Positions 8,655 to 17,033 of a stretch of DNA of 55,688 nucleotides are shown here, one piece after another. The notes under the pieces were generated by a model, which did no database searches, was not told the DNA's origin, and worked only from the letters and a program-made list of their open reading frames with translations. A program made the position numbers and the translations under genes. Every line of letters starts with the position of its first letter. The first letter of the stretch is position 1. This stretch comes from Pseudomonas sp. UBA4194 (lineage in GTDB: Bacteria > Pseudomonadota > Gammaproteobacteria > Pseudomonadales > Pseudomonadaceae). Location: the NCBI RefSeq assembly GCF_002379585.1, contig NZ_DFUE01000010.1:1-55688 (forward strand). Reading direction: 5' to 3'.

Positions 8655-9005
8655 ATGACCGACAAAAAAGTTACTCGACTGCGTCGCGCTCGCAAAGCAC
8701 GCCTGAAAATGCACGAACTCGAAGTCGTGCGTCTCTGCGTGTTCCGCTCTTCGCAGCACATTTACGCCCAGGTCATCTCGGCCGACGGCAGCAAAGTCCT
8801 GGCAAGCGCCTCGACTTTGGACAAAGAATTGCGTGATGGTGCCACCGGCAACATCGACGCGGCCACTAAGGTTGGCCAGCTGGTCGCTTCGCGTGCTAAG
8901 GCCGCTGGCGTCTCGCAGGTGGCTTTCGACCGCTCTGGCTTCAAGTACCACGGTCGCGTGAAAGCGCTGGCTGATGGCGCTCGTGAAGCTGGGCTGGAGT
9001 TCTAA
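8655..9005 (+). CDS. rplR: 50S ribosomal protein L18
   Basis: L18 (116 residues) brings 5S rRNA into the large subunit with L5. The basic N-terminus (KVTRLRRARKARLK) and the terminal VAFDRSGFKYHGRVKAL segment are typical. It is followed after three bases by rpsE. Confidence 0.97.
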   Translation: MTDKKVTRLRRARKARLKMHELEVVRLCVFRSSQHIYAQVISADGSKVLASASTLDKELRDGATGNIDAATKVGQLVASRAKAAGVSQVAFDRSGFKYHGRVKALADGAREAGLEF

Positions 9006-9008
9006 GTT

Positions 9009-9509
9009 ATGTCAAATAACGACCAAAAGCGCGACGAAGGCTACATCGAGAAGCTGGTTCAAGTTAACCGCGTTGCCAAGACCGTCAAGGGCGGCCGTAT
9101 CTTCACCTTCACCGCGTTGACCGTGGTAGGTGATGGCAAGGGCCGCGTTGGCTTCGGCCGTGGCAAATCTCGTGAAGTGCCGGCTGCTATCCAGAAAGCT
9201 ATGGAAGCTGCTCGTCGCAACATGATTCAAGTGGACCTGAACGGGACCACCCTGCAGTACGCCATGAAGTCCGCCCACGGCGCCTCCAAGGTTTACATGC
9301 AGCCTGCGTCCGAAGGTACCGGTATCATCGCTGGCGGCGCCATGCGCGCTGTTCTCGAAGTTGCTGGCGTCCAGAACGTATTGGCCAAATGCTACGGCTC
9401 GACCAACCCCGTCAACGTGGTTCACGCTACGTTCAAGGGTCTGAAAGCCATGCAATCCCCGTCGTCCATCGCCGCCAAGCGCGGTCTGAACGTTGAGGAG
9501 ATCATCTGA
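9009..9509 (+). CDS. rpsE: 30S ribosomal protein S5
   Basis: S5 (166 residues) shapes decoding fidelity with S4 and lines the mRNA entry tunnel. The double-stranded RNA binding domain is at about residues 11-75, and the [15 protein letters not shown] loop, where spectinomycin resistance and ram mutations occur in other species, is wild-type in appearance. Confidence 0.97.
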
Positions 9510-9511
9510 TC

Positions 9512-9688
9512 ATGGCTACCGTTAAAGTTACGCTGATCAAAAGCATGACCGGCCGTATCCCTAACCACAAACTGTGCGTTAAGGGTCTGGGTCTGCGTCG
9601 CATCGGTCACACTGTAGAAGTCCAGGATACTCCCGAGAATCGCGGGATGATCAACAAGGCCTACTACATGCTTCGCGTAGAGGGTTAA
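9512..9688 (+). CDS. rpmD: 50S ribosomal protein L30
   Basis: This 58-residue frame begins two bases after the rpsE stop with [20 protein letters not shown] and ends LRVEG, full length for L30. It is a short large-subunit protein found between S5 and L15 in most bacteria, exactly as here. GAGGAG in the end of rpsE provides the ribosome binding site. Confidence 0.96.
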
Positions 9689-9691
9689 TCG

Positions 9692-10126
9692 ATGAAACTC
9701 AATGATCTGAGTCCAGCGCCGGGTTCCCGTCGCGAAAAGCATCGTCCGGGCCGTGGTATCGGTAGCGGTTTGGGTAAGACTGGTGGCCGCGGCCACAAAG
9801 GTCAGACCTCCCGTTCCGGTGGCACCATCGCTCCAGGCTTTGAAGGCGGTCAACAGCCGCTGCATCGTCGCCTGCCGAAGTTCGGTTTCGTGTCCCTGAA
9901 AGCCATGGACCGCGCAGAAGTGCGTCTGTCCGAGTTGGCCAAAGTGGAAGGCGACATCGTCTCCGTGCAGTCCCTGAAAGATGCCAACGTGATCAACCAG
10001 AACGTTCAGCGTGTGAAAATCATGCTGTCGGGCGAAGTGACTCGCGCTGTTACCATTCAGGGCATCGCCGCCACCAAAGGTGCGCGTGCGGCTATCGAAG
10101 CAGCTGGCGGCAAGTTCGAGGAATAA
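9692..10126 (+). CDS. rplO: 50S ribosomal protein L15
   Basis: L15 (144 residues) is a late assembly protein with a glycine- and arginine-rich N-terminal extension that threads through 23S rRNA (GRGIGSGLGKTGGRGHKG). It follows rpmD by three bases, and its stop codon is directly followed by the secY ATG. Confidence 0.97.
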   Translation: MKLNDLSPAPGSRREKHRPGRGIGSGLGKTGGRGHKGQTSRSGGTIAPGFEGGQQPLHRRLPKFGFVSLKAMDRAEVRLSELAKVEGDIVSVQSLKDANVINQNVQRVKIMLSGEVTRAVTIQGIAATKGARAAIEAAGGKFEE

Positions 10127-11458
10127 ATGGCTAAGCAAGGTGCTCTCTCAGCGCTCGGCAAAGGCGGTATGTCTGAACTTTGGGCTCGTCTGCGTTTTCT
10201 GTTCCTGGCGATCATCGTCTACAGAATCGGCGCACACATCCCGGTTCCAGGTATCAACCCGGACCGTCTCGCAGATCTGTTCCGACAGAATGAGGGGACC
10301 ATTCTTAGCTTGTTCAACATGTTTTCCGGCGGCGCGCTGGAACGGATGAGCATCTTTGCACTGGGGATCATGCCGTACATTTCGGCATCGATCATCATGC
10401 AGTTGATGACCGCCGTGAGCCCGCAGCTGGAGCAGTTGAAGAAGGAAGGTGAAGCTGGCCGTCGCAAGATCAGCCAGTACACCCGCTACGGCACCGTCAT
10501 CCTGGCACTGGTTCAAGCGATCGGCATGTCGATCGGGTTGGCCAACCAGGGTGTGGCGTTCACTGCAAGCTTCAGTTTCTACTTCGTGGCGGTCTCCACT
10601 TTCGTGGCGGGCGCGATGTTCATGATGTGGCTGGGCGAGCAGATTACTGAGCGTGGTGTTGGTAACGGTATCTCGATGTTGATCTTCGCAGGTATCGTTG
10701 CTGGTCTTCCGAGAGCAATTGGGCAGTCTTTCGAGTCTGCGCGTCAGGGTGACATCAATATTTTCGCCCTGGTTGCCATCGGTTTGCTGGCGGTAGCGAT
10801 CATCGGTTTCGTGGTGTTCATCGAGCGTGGTCAGCGTCGTATTGCTGTTCACTACGCCAAGCGCCAGCAGGGCCGCAAGGTCTTCGCTGCGCAGACCAGC
10901 CACTTGCCGCTGAAAGTGAACATGGCCGGGGTTATTCCTGCCATTTTCGCGAGCAGCATCTTGCTGTTCCCGGCTTCGCTGGGTTCCTGGTTCGGTCAGT
11001 CCGAAGGTATGGGCTGGTTGCAGGACATCTCGCAGTCGATCGCTCCTGGTCAGCCGTTGAACATTCTGCTGTTTAGTGCAGGGATCATTTTCTTCTGCTT
11101 CTTCTATACGGCGTTGATGTTCAATCCGAAAGACGTAGCGGAAAACCTGAAGAAGTCCGGTGCCTTTATTCCGGGTATCCGTCCAGGCGAGCAGTCGGCG
11201 CGCTACATTGATGGCGTTTTGACTCGTTTGACCATGTTCGGTGCTCTGTACATGATGTGCGTCTGTTTGCTCCCACAGTTTTTGGTGGTAGCTGCAAACG
11301 TTCCGTTCTACCTTGGCGGGACCTCGTTGCTGATTGTGGTAGTGGTTGTGATGGACTTCATGTCCCAAGTACAATCGCACCTCGTTTCGCACCAGTACGA
11401 ATCCCTGATGAAGAAAGCCAACCTGAAAGGCTACGGCGGCAGCGGTCTGCTGCGCTGA
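10127..11458 (+). CDS. secY: protein translocase subunit SecY
   Basis: SecY (443 residues) is the channel of the Sec translocon in the inner membrane, working with SecE, SecG and SecA. Ten hydrophobic membrane segments can be read along the sequence, and the cytoplasmic loop with [15 protein letters not shown] lies near residue 240, as in the family. The plug region and the C-terminal loop with [15 protein letters not shown] are also present. Start and rplO stop are adjacent, with GAGGAA as ribosome binding site. Confidence 0.97.
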
Positions 11459-11486
11459 GAGTCCCTTAAGGTTCGAGGAGTTGGCA

Positions 11487-11603
11487 ATGAAAGTTCGTGC
11501 ATCGGTGAAAAAGCTGTGCCGTAACTGCAAAATCATTCGTCGCGAAGGCGTCGTTCGAGTCATTTGCAGCGCGGAGCCGCGTCACAAGCAGCGCCAAGGC
11601 TGA
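11487..11603 (+). CDS. rpmJ: 50S ribosomal protein L36 (zinc-binding form)
   Basis: A 38-residue frame begins [15 protein letters not shown] and ends RHKQRQG. C11, C14, C27 and H33 form the zinc site, so this is the zinc-dependent form. It follows secY by 28 bases with a good GAGGAG ribosome binding site. A zinc-free paralogue often exists elsewhere in pseudomonads, but is not in this window. Confidence 0.96.
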
Positions 11604-11620
11604 GTGTGATGTGCTACAAG

Positions 11621-11644
11621 CCCAGCAGCTAGTGCGCTGCTGGG
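11621..11644 (+). terminator. stem-loop after rpmJ
   Basis: A 9-bp stem (CCCAGCAGC / GCTGCTGGG) with a six-base loop is followed by a T-rich stretch, TTGATTATTTGTTATT. It probably causes partial termination after rpmJ. As after rpsN, the sequence just past the stem is TTGATT, which doubles as a -35 element. Confidence 0.65.
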
Positions 11645-11673
11645 TTGATTATTTGTTATTACAGCGATATTAT
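11645..11673 (+). promoter_or_regulatory. likely internal promoter for rpsM onward
   Basis: TTGATT (11645-11650), 17 bases, then TATTAT (11668-11673) gives a well spaced sigma-70 promoter 60 bases before rpsM. It would drive the alpha operon (rpsM-rpsK-rpsD-rpoA-rplQ). The 59-base leader could also hold an S4 binding site as in E. coli, but I cannot show the pseudoknot by eye. Confidence 0.7.
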
Positions 11674-11732
11674 CTCGCGCCCTATTTCTTGGCTTCCGGG
11701 GCGTAGGTAGCTGTCAATTGGAGTCCCACTGA

Positions 11733-12089
11733 ATGGCCCGTATTGCAGGCGTTAACATTCCAGATAACAAGCACACTGTTATCTCGCTGACCTACATCTA
11801 TGGTGTTGGTCGCACTACTGCACAGAAAATCTGTGCAGACACTGGGGTCAACCCAGCCGCAAAGATCAAGGATCTGAGCGACGAGCAGATTGAACAGCTG
11901 CGTGGCGAAGTGGCGAAGTTCACCACCGAAGGTGATCTGCGCCGCGAAATCAACATGAAAATCAAGCGCTTGATGGATCTGGGCTGCTACCGCGGTCTTC
12001 GTCATCGTCGTGGTCTGCCAGTACGCGGTCAGCGTACCAAGACCAACGCGCGTACCCGTAAAGGTCCGCGTAAGCCGATCCGCAAGTAA
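11733..12089 (+). CDS. rpsM: 30S ribosomal protein S13
   Basis: S13 (118 residues) bridges the 30S head to the large subunit and touches P-site tRNA with its basic tail (GQRTKTNARTRKGPRKPIRK). The N-terminus MARIAGVNIPDNKH is diagnostic. It is the first gene of the alpha operon. Confidence 0.97.
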   Translation: MARIAGVNIPDNKHTVISLTYIYGVGRTTAQKICADTGVNPAAKIKDLSDEQIEQLRGEVAKFTTEGDLRREINMKIKRLMDLGCYRGLRHRRGLPVRGQRTKTNARTRKGPRKPIRK

Positions 12090-12119
12090 TCGCACCAGCG
12101 AATCGACAGGAATTTAGTC

Positions 12120-12509
12120 ATGGCAAAACCTGCTGCTCGTCCTCGTAAGAAAGTCAAAAAGACAGTGGTTGATGGCATCGCCCACATCCACGCGTCTTTC
12201 AACAACACCATCGTGACCATTACCGATCGTCAAGGTAACGCCCTGTCCTGGGCTACCTCCGGCGGCTCGGGTTTCCGCGGTTCCCGCAAGTCCACCCCGT
12301 TCGCTGCCCAGGTGGCTGCTGAGCGTGCTGGTCAAGCTGCGCTGGAATATGGCCTTAAGAACCTCGACGTCAACGTCAAGGGTCCAGGTCCAGGTCGTGA
12401 GTCCGCTGTCCGTGCATTGAACGGCTGTGGCTATAAGATCGCCAGCATCACCGACGTGACGCCAATCCCGCATAACGGGTGCCGTCCGCCGAAGAAGCGC
12501 CGCGTGTAA
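12120..12509 (+). CDS. rpsK: 30S ribosomal protein S11
   Basis: S11 (129 residues) lies in the platform of the small subunit near the E site. Family stretches include HIHASFNNTIVTITDRQGN and the C-terminal PHNGCRPPKKRRV. The ATG is preceded by ACAGGAATTTAGTC. Confidence 0.97.
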   Translation: MAKPAARPRKKVKKTVVDGIAHIHASFNNTIVTITDRQGNALSWATSGGSGFRGSRKSTPFAAQVAAERAGQAALEYGLKNLDVNVKGPGPGRESAVRALNGCGYKIASITDVTPIPHNGCRPPKKRRV

Positions 12510-12527
12510 TTCAGGAGACGATAGATA

Positions 12528-13148
12528 ATGGCTCGTTACATTGGTCCAAAATGCAAACTGGCTCGTCGTGAAGGCACTGACCTGTTCCTGAAAAGCGGCG
12601 TTCGCGCCCTGGAATCGAAGTGCAATATCGAAGCAGCCCCAGGTATCCACGGCCAGCGCCGCGGTCGCCAATCCGACTACGGCACCCAACTGCGTGAAAA
12701 GCAGAAGGTCCGTCGTATCTACGGCGTTCTCGAGCGTCAGTTCAGCGGTTACTACAAGGAAGCTGCCGGCAAGAAAGGCGCTACCGGTGAGAACCTGCTG
12801 CAACTGCTCGAATGCCGCCTGGACAACGTCGTATACCGTATGGGCTTTGGTTCGACTCGTGCCGAATCCCGTCAGTTGGTATCGCACAAGTCCATCAGCG
12901 TAAACGGCAAAACCGTTAACGTTCCGTCCTACCAGGTTCGTGCTGGTGACGTGGTCGCGATTCGCGAGAAAGCAAAAAACCAGCTTCGCATTGTCCAAGC
13001 TCTCGATCTGTGTGCCCAACGTGGCCGCGTAGAATGGGTAGAAGTAGACACTGAGAAGAAGTCGGGCGTTTTCAAGAACGTTCCAGCTCGCAGTGATCTG
13101 TCCGCCGACATCAACGAAAGCCTGATTGTCGAGCTCTACTCCAAGTAA
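12528..13148 (+). CDS. rpsD: 30S ribosomal protein S4
   Basis: S4 (206 residues) starts 16S rRNA folding and in E. coli represses the alpha operon. The N-terminus MARYIGPKCKLARREG and the central S4 RNA-binding domain (about residues 95-160, SRQLVSHKSISVNGK) are intact. It lacks the four-cysteine N-terminal zinc site of the C+ form. Confidence 0.97.
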   Translation: MARYIGPKCKLARREGTDLFLKSGVRALESKCNIEAAPGIHGQRRGRQSDYGTQLREKQKVRRIYGVLERQFSGYYKEAAGKKGATGENLLQLLECRLDNVVYRMGFGSTRAESRQLVSHKSISVNGKTVNVPSYQVRAGDVVAIREKAKNQLRIVQALDLCAQRGRVEWVEVDTEKKSGVFKNVPARSDLSADINESLIVELYSK

Positions 13149-13170
13149 GGGCTAGAAAATAGGTGCATCC

Positions 13171-14172
13171 ATGCAGATTTCGGTAAATGAGTTCCTGACG
13201 CCCCGCCACATTGATGTGCAGGTCGTCAGTCCAACCCGCGCCAAAATCACTCTCGAGCCTCTCGAGCGTGGTTTCGGCCATACCCTGGGCAACGCGCTGC
13301 GCCGCATCCTGTTGTCCTCAATGCCCGGCTGCGCAGTAGTCGAGGCCGAGATTGACGGTGTACTCCACGAGTACAGCGCCATCGAAGGTGTACAGGAAGA
13401 CGTCATTGAAATCCTGTTGAACCTGAAAGGCCTGGCTATCAAGCTGCACGGTCGTGACGAAGTTACGCTGACCTTGTCGAAAAAGGGTTCGGGGGTGGTT
13501 ACCGCTGCCGATATTCAGCTGGATCATGATGTCGAGATCGTTAATCCCGATCACGTAATCGCTAACCTGGCGTCTAACGGCGCCCTGAACATGAAGCTCG
13601 TCGTAGCTCGTGGTCGTGGTTATGAACCGGCCGACTCGCGTCAAAGCGATGAAGACGAAAGCCGCAGCATCGGTCGCTTGCAGCTTGACTCTTCGTTCAG
13701 CCCGGTACGCCGTATCGCATACGTGGTGGAAAACGCCCGTGTCGAGCAGCGCACCAACCTGGACAAGCTGGTTATTGATCTGGAAACCAACGGTACTCTG
13801 GATCCTGAAGAGGCTATCCGTCGTGCTGCAACCATTCTGCAACAGCAGTTGGCTGCATTCGTCGACCTCAAGGGTGACAGCGAGCCTGTTGTAATCGAGC
13901 AAGAAGATGAGATCGACCCGATCCTGCTTCGCCCGGTTGACGATCTGGAACTGACTGTACGTTCGGCTAACTGCCTTAAGGCGGAAAACATCTACTACAT
14001 CGGCGACCTGATTCAGCGTACCGAAGTAGAACTGTTGAAGACTCCGAACCTGGGCAAGAAATCCTTGACTGAAATCAAGGACGTTCTGGCCTCCCGCGGT
14101 CTGTCCCTCGGCATGCGCCTCGACAACTGGCCGCCTGCAAGTCTTAAGAAGGACGACAAGGCGACTGCCTGA
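13171..14172 (+). CDS. rpoA: DNA-directed RNA polymerase subunit alpha
   Basis: The alpha subunit (333 residues) starts polymerase assembly through its N-terminal domain (about residues 1-235) and contacts UP elements and activators through its C-terminal domain (about 250-325). The latter is recognisable from VDDLELTVRSANCLKAE and the PNLGKKSLTEIKDVL helix-hairpin-helix. Its position between rpsD and rplQ is standard. Confidence 0.98.
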   Translation: MQISVNEFLTPRHIDVQVVSPTRAKITLEPLERGFGHTLGNALRRILLSSMPGCAVVEAEIDGVLHEYSAIEGVQEDVIEILLNLKGLAIKLHGRDEVTLTLSKKGSGVVTAADIQLDHDVEIVNPDHVIANLASNGALNMKLVVARGRGYEPADSRQSDEDESRSIGRLQLDSSFSPVRRIAYVVENARVEQRTNLDKLVIDLETNGTLDPEEAIRRAATILQQQLAAFVDLKGDSEPVVIEQEDEIDPILLRPVDDLELTVRSANCLKAENIYYIGDLIQRTEVELLKTPNLGKKSLTEIKDVLASRGLSLGMRLDNWPPASLKKDDKATA

Positions 14173-14214
14173 TCGTCGTAATCACCGAACGTAGTGTTTG
14201 GTAAGGAATGAACC

Positions 14215-14601
14215 ATGCGTCATCGTAAAAGTGGACGTCACCTGAGCCGTACCAGCTCGCACCGCAAGGCCATGTTTCAGAACATGGCGGTGTCGCTGTT
14301 CGAGCACGAGCTGATCAAGACTACTCTGCCAAAAGCCAAAGAACTGCGCCGCGTTGCCGAGCCGCTGATCACTCTGGCCAAGGTAGACAGCGTTGCAAAC
14401 CGTCGTCTGGCTTTTGACCGTACCCGTTCGAAAGAAATGGTCGGCAAGCTGTTCAACGATCTGGGCAAGCGCTATGCCACCCGTCAGGGCGGCTACCTGC
14501 GTATCCTCAAGTGCGGCTTCCGCGCTGGCGATAACGCACCTATGGCGTACGTCGAGCTGGTTGATCGTCCTGTCGGTGGCTCGGTTGAAGCCGCTGAATA
14601 A
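14215..14601 (+). CDS. rplQ: 50S ribosomal protein L17
   Basis: L17 (128 residues) is a large-subunit protein near the tunnel exit and the last gene of the alpha operon. MRHRKSGRHLSRTSSHRKAM is the family N-terminus. A terminator follows 20 bases after the stop, closing the whole ribosomal cluster. Confidence 0.97.
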   Translation: MRHRKSGRHLSRTSSHRKAMFQNMAVSLFEHELIKTTLPKAKELRRVAEPLITLAKVDSVANRRLAFDRTRSKEMVGKLFNDLGKRYATRQGGYLRILKCGFRAGDNAPMAYVELVDRPVGGSVEAAE

Positions 14602-14620
14602 GACGAACAGTCTGTTCTAG

Positions 14621-14650
14621 AAAAAGCCGGGCCCAGTGCCCGGTTTTTTT
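14621..14650 (+). terminator. rho-independent terminator of the alpha operon
   Basis: A6-G-C-rich stem (CCGGGC / GCCCGG) with a short loop is flanked by five A and seven T. It marks the end of the ribosomal protein region. Confidence 0.92.
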
Positions 14651-14786
14651 ATGCCCGCGAATTAGTGAAAATCTATCGTGCGCTAAAGTTTTACGCATTA
14701 GAGGTTATGGACGTTTTCCCTGATACTGGCCTTCAGCCGCTTTAGCCCGGCACTTACACAGAAAGCCTGACAGAGGAAGACAGTTG

Positions 14787-16235
14787 ATGAGCCAGAGCAA
14801 GACCCTCACTACCGCCAGCGGTGCACCGGTTGCCGACAACCAGAATTCCCGTTCCGCAGGCCCGCGCGGGCCCCTGCTGCTTGAAGACTTTCACCTGATC
14901 GAGAAACTTGCGCACTTCAATCGGGAGAACATCCCCGAGCGTCGCGTACACGCCAAGGGTTCGGGCGCTTACGGCACATTCACGGTGACCCGTGACATTA
15001 CCCAGTACACCAGCGCCAAGCTGTTCGACAGTGTTGGCAAGCAGACCGAGACGTTCCTGCGCTTCTCCACGGTAGGTGGCGAGCGTGGCTCGGCCGACAC
15101 CGAGCGCGACCCTCGTGGGTTTGCGCTGAAGTTCTACACCGAAGAAGGCAACTGGGACATTGTGGGCAACAACACCCCGGTGTTCTTCATTCGCGACCCA
15201 CTGAAGTTTCCAGATTTCATCCATACCCAGAAGCGTCTGCCTCAGAGCAACCTGAAAAGTGCACAGATGATGTGGGATTTCTGGTCGCATTCGCCGGAAG
15301 CACTGCACCAGGTGACCATTCTGTTCTCCGATCGCGGGATTCCGGATGGCTACAGGCACATGCACGGTTTCGGCAGCCACACGTACAGCCTGATCAACGC
15401 CCAAGGCGAACGGCATTGGGTGAAGTGGCACTACAAGACCGAGCAAGGTATCAAGAACCTGGCGCCGGCCGATGCTGCGCGTATTGCCGGTACCGATCCG
15501 GATTACGCCCAGCGTGATTTGTTCGAGGCCATCCAGCGCGGCGACTTCCCGAAATGGCGCGTGTGCGTGCAGATCATGACCGAGGCCCAGGCTCACGCTC
15601 ATCACGAGAATCCGTTCGACGTGACCAAGACCTGGTCGCAGAAGGAGTTCCCCTTGATCGAGGTGGGCATCCTGGAGCTGAACCGCAACCCGCTCAACTA
15701 TTTTGCCGAAGTCGAGCAAGCCGCGTTTGGGCCTAGCAACATGGTGCCCGGCGTGGGCCTGTCGCCCGACCGCATGTTGCAGGGCCGCGTGTTTGCCTAT
15801 GCCGATGCTCACCGCTATCGCGTGGGCACCAATCATCAGCAGCTGCCGGTCAATGCACCCCGCAGCCCGGTGAACTCATACCAGCGCGATGGTGCCATGG
15901 CATTTGGTACCAACGGAGGTGCTGCGCCTAACTATGAGCCCAACAGCTACGCGGATGCACCCAAGCAGGCCCCGCAGTACCGGGAGCCGGCCCTTGCCCT
16001 CAGCGGCGCGGCTGATCGCCATGATCACCGTGAGGATACCGACTACTACAGCCAAGCGGGCGCGCTGTTCCGCCTTATGAGTGAAGATCAGAAGGCCTTG
16101 CTGATCAGCAACATCGCCGGCGCCATGGCGGGTGTCAGCGAGGATGTGGTGCAGCGTCAACTGCAATACTTCTTCCAGGCTGATCCCGCCTACGGAGAAG
16201 GCGTCGCCCAAGCTCTGGGTGTACAACTCGCATAA
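14787..16235 (+). CDS. katA: monofunctional haem catalase KatA
   Basis: This 482-residue protein is a small-subunit haem catalase that breaks hydrogen peroxide into water and oxygen in the cytoplasm (and sometimes outside the cell). The distal histidine is H55 (RRVHAKGSG), the distal asparagine lies in GNNTPVFF at about 128, and the proximal haem-ligand tyrosine lies in RVFAYADAHRYR at about residue 338. ATG 14787 is preferred over the in-frame TTG just before it because AGGAAG lies eight bases upstream. It stands alone after the ribosomal terminator and has its own terminator. The neighbouring ferritin gene is also next to katA in P. aeruginosa, where it supports KatA activity. I saw no convincing OxyR site by eye. 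Confidence 0.96.
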   Translation: MSQSKTLTTASGAPVADNQNSRSAGPRGPLLLEDFHLIEKLAHFNRENIPERRVHAKGSGAYGTFTVTRDITQYTSAKLFDSVGKQTETFLRFSTVGGERGSADTERDPRGFALKFYTEEGNWDIVGNNTPVFFIRDPLKFPDFIHTQKRLPQSNLKSAQMMWDFWSHSPEALHQVTILFSDRGIPDGYRHMHGFGSHTYSLINAQGERHWVKWHYKTEQGIKNLAPADAARIAGTDPDYAQRDLFEAIQRGDFPKWRVCVQIMTEAQAHAHHENPFDVTKTWSQKEFPLIEVGILELNRNPLNYFAEVEQAAFGPSNMVPGVGLSPDRMLQGRVFAYADAHRYRVGTNHQQLPVNAPRSPVNSYQRDGAMAFGTNGGAAPNYEPNSYADAPKQAPQYREPALALSGAADRHDHREDTDYYSQAGALFRLMSEDQKALLISNIAGAMAGVSEDVVQRQLQYFFQADPAYGEGVAQALGVQLA

Positions 16236-16252
16236 ACCGAAGTGATAAGAAG

Positions 16253-16277
16253 AACCGCCCTCATTTGGGCGGTTTTT
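16253..16277 (+). terminator. rho-independent terminator of katA
   Basis: An 8-bp stem (AACCGCCC / GGGCGGTT) with a TCATTT loop is followed by T residues, 17 bases after the katA stop. Confidence 0.88.
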
Positions 16278-16389
16278 CGCTTCAAATCGTCTCATTTCCC
16301 ATTCCTTTTAGCGCACTTTTGCGTGGTTCCCCGTGACGAGTCGGGCTGCTTGGTTCAAACTATGCCTTTCTGCTTGGAGATCTACGGCG

Positions 16390-16854
16390 ATGCAAGGCCA
16401 CCCGGACGTTATCGATTACCTCAATACATTGCTCACTGGCGAGCTGGCTGCCCGTGACCAGTATTTCATCCACTCGCGGATGTATGAGGACTGGGGCTTC
16501 GCCAAGCTCTTCGAACGCATCAATCACGAGATGGAAGAAGAAGCAGGGCATGCCGATGCGCTGATGCGCCGCATTCTGATGCTCGAGGGGACTCCACGCA
16601 TGCGCCCGGACGATCTCGAAGTCGGCACTGACGTGCCAAGCATGATCGCTGCAGATCTGAGACTGGAGTACAAGGTGCGTGCAGCGCTGTGCAAGGGTAT
16701 CGAGCTGTGCGAGCTGCACAAGGATTACGTGACCCGCGACATTCTGCGCGTGCAGTTGGCCGATACCGAAGAAGACCACACCTACTGGCTTGAGAAGCAG
16801 CAAGGATTGATCAAGTCGATCGGCCTGGAAAACTACCTCCAGTCCCAGTTCTAA
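16390..16854 (+). CDS. ftnA: bacterioferritin-family iron storage protein lacking the haem methionine (FtnA/BfrA type)
   Basis: This 154-residue four-helix protein stores iron as a 24-subunit shell. The start is ATG 16390 (MQGHPDVIDYLNTLL); the upstream extension is not family-like. The ferroxidase ligands are present: E18, E51, H54, a glutamate near 93, E127 and H130. The residue that aligns with the haem-binding Met52 of E. coli Bfr is alanine (EEEAGHAD), so inter-subunit haem is not expected. That matches the protein called FtnA or BfrA in P. aeruginosa, which also sits beside katA and has been linked to KatA haem supply. The stop codon is followed after one base by a REP element. Confidence 0.93.
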   Translation: MQGHPDVIDYLNTLLTGELAARDQYFIHSRMYEDWGFAKLFERINHEMEEEAGHADALMRRILMLEGTPRMRPDDLEVGTDVPSMIAADLRLEYKVRAALCKGIELCELHKDYVTRDILRVQLADTEEDHTYWLEKQQGLIKSIGLENYLQSQF

Positions 16855-16855
16855 C

Positions 16856-17026
16856 GTAGCAGCGGCGTAAGCCGCGTCACGGGCTCCGAGGTGCCTCTGA
16901 TGCACTGAGTTGAAGCCAGACGCGGATTACCTGCGGTGATGTAGCAGCGGCGTGAGCCGCGTCATGGGCTTCGGGGTGTGTCTGATGTCATGGGTTGGGG
17001 GCTGACGCGGCTTACGCCGCTGCTAC
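16856..17026. repeat. duplicated REP pair (BIME) between ftnA and uvrA
   Basis: Two tandem units of about 85 bases, each a REP core (GTAGCAGCGGCG..., 16856 and 16941), a spacer and an inverted REP. The second inverted copy (17003-17026) is intact and the first (about 16919-16938) is degraded. The spacers are themselves similar, so the whole unit was duplicated. The array fills the gap between two convergent genes and may act as a bidirectional transcription end. Confidence 0.85.
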
Positions 17027-17033
17027 AGGTGTT

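Noticed and set aside
10148..11563. A 471-residue open frame on the minus strand opposite secY.
   Set aside because: It is a shadow of secY; composition is dominated by H, R and Q, with no ribosome binding site and no family features.
14651..14786. OxyR site upstream of katA.
   Set aside because: No spaced ATAG/CTAT tetramers of the OxyR pattern were found.
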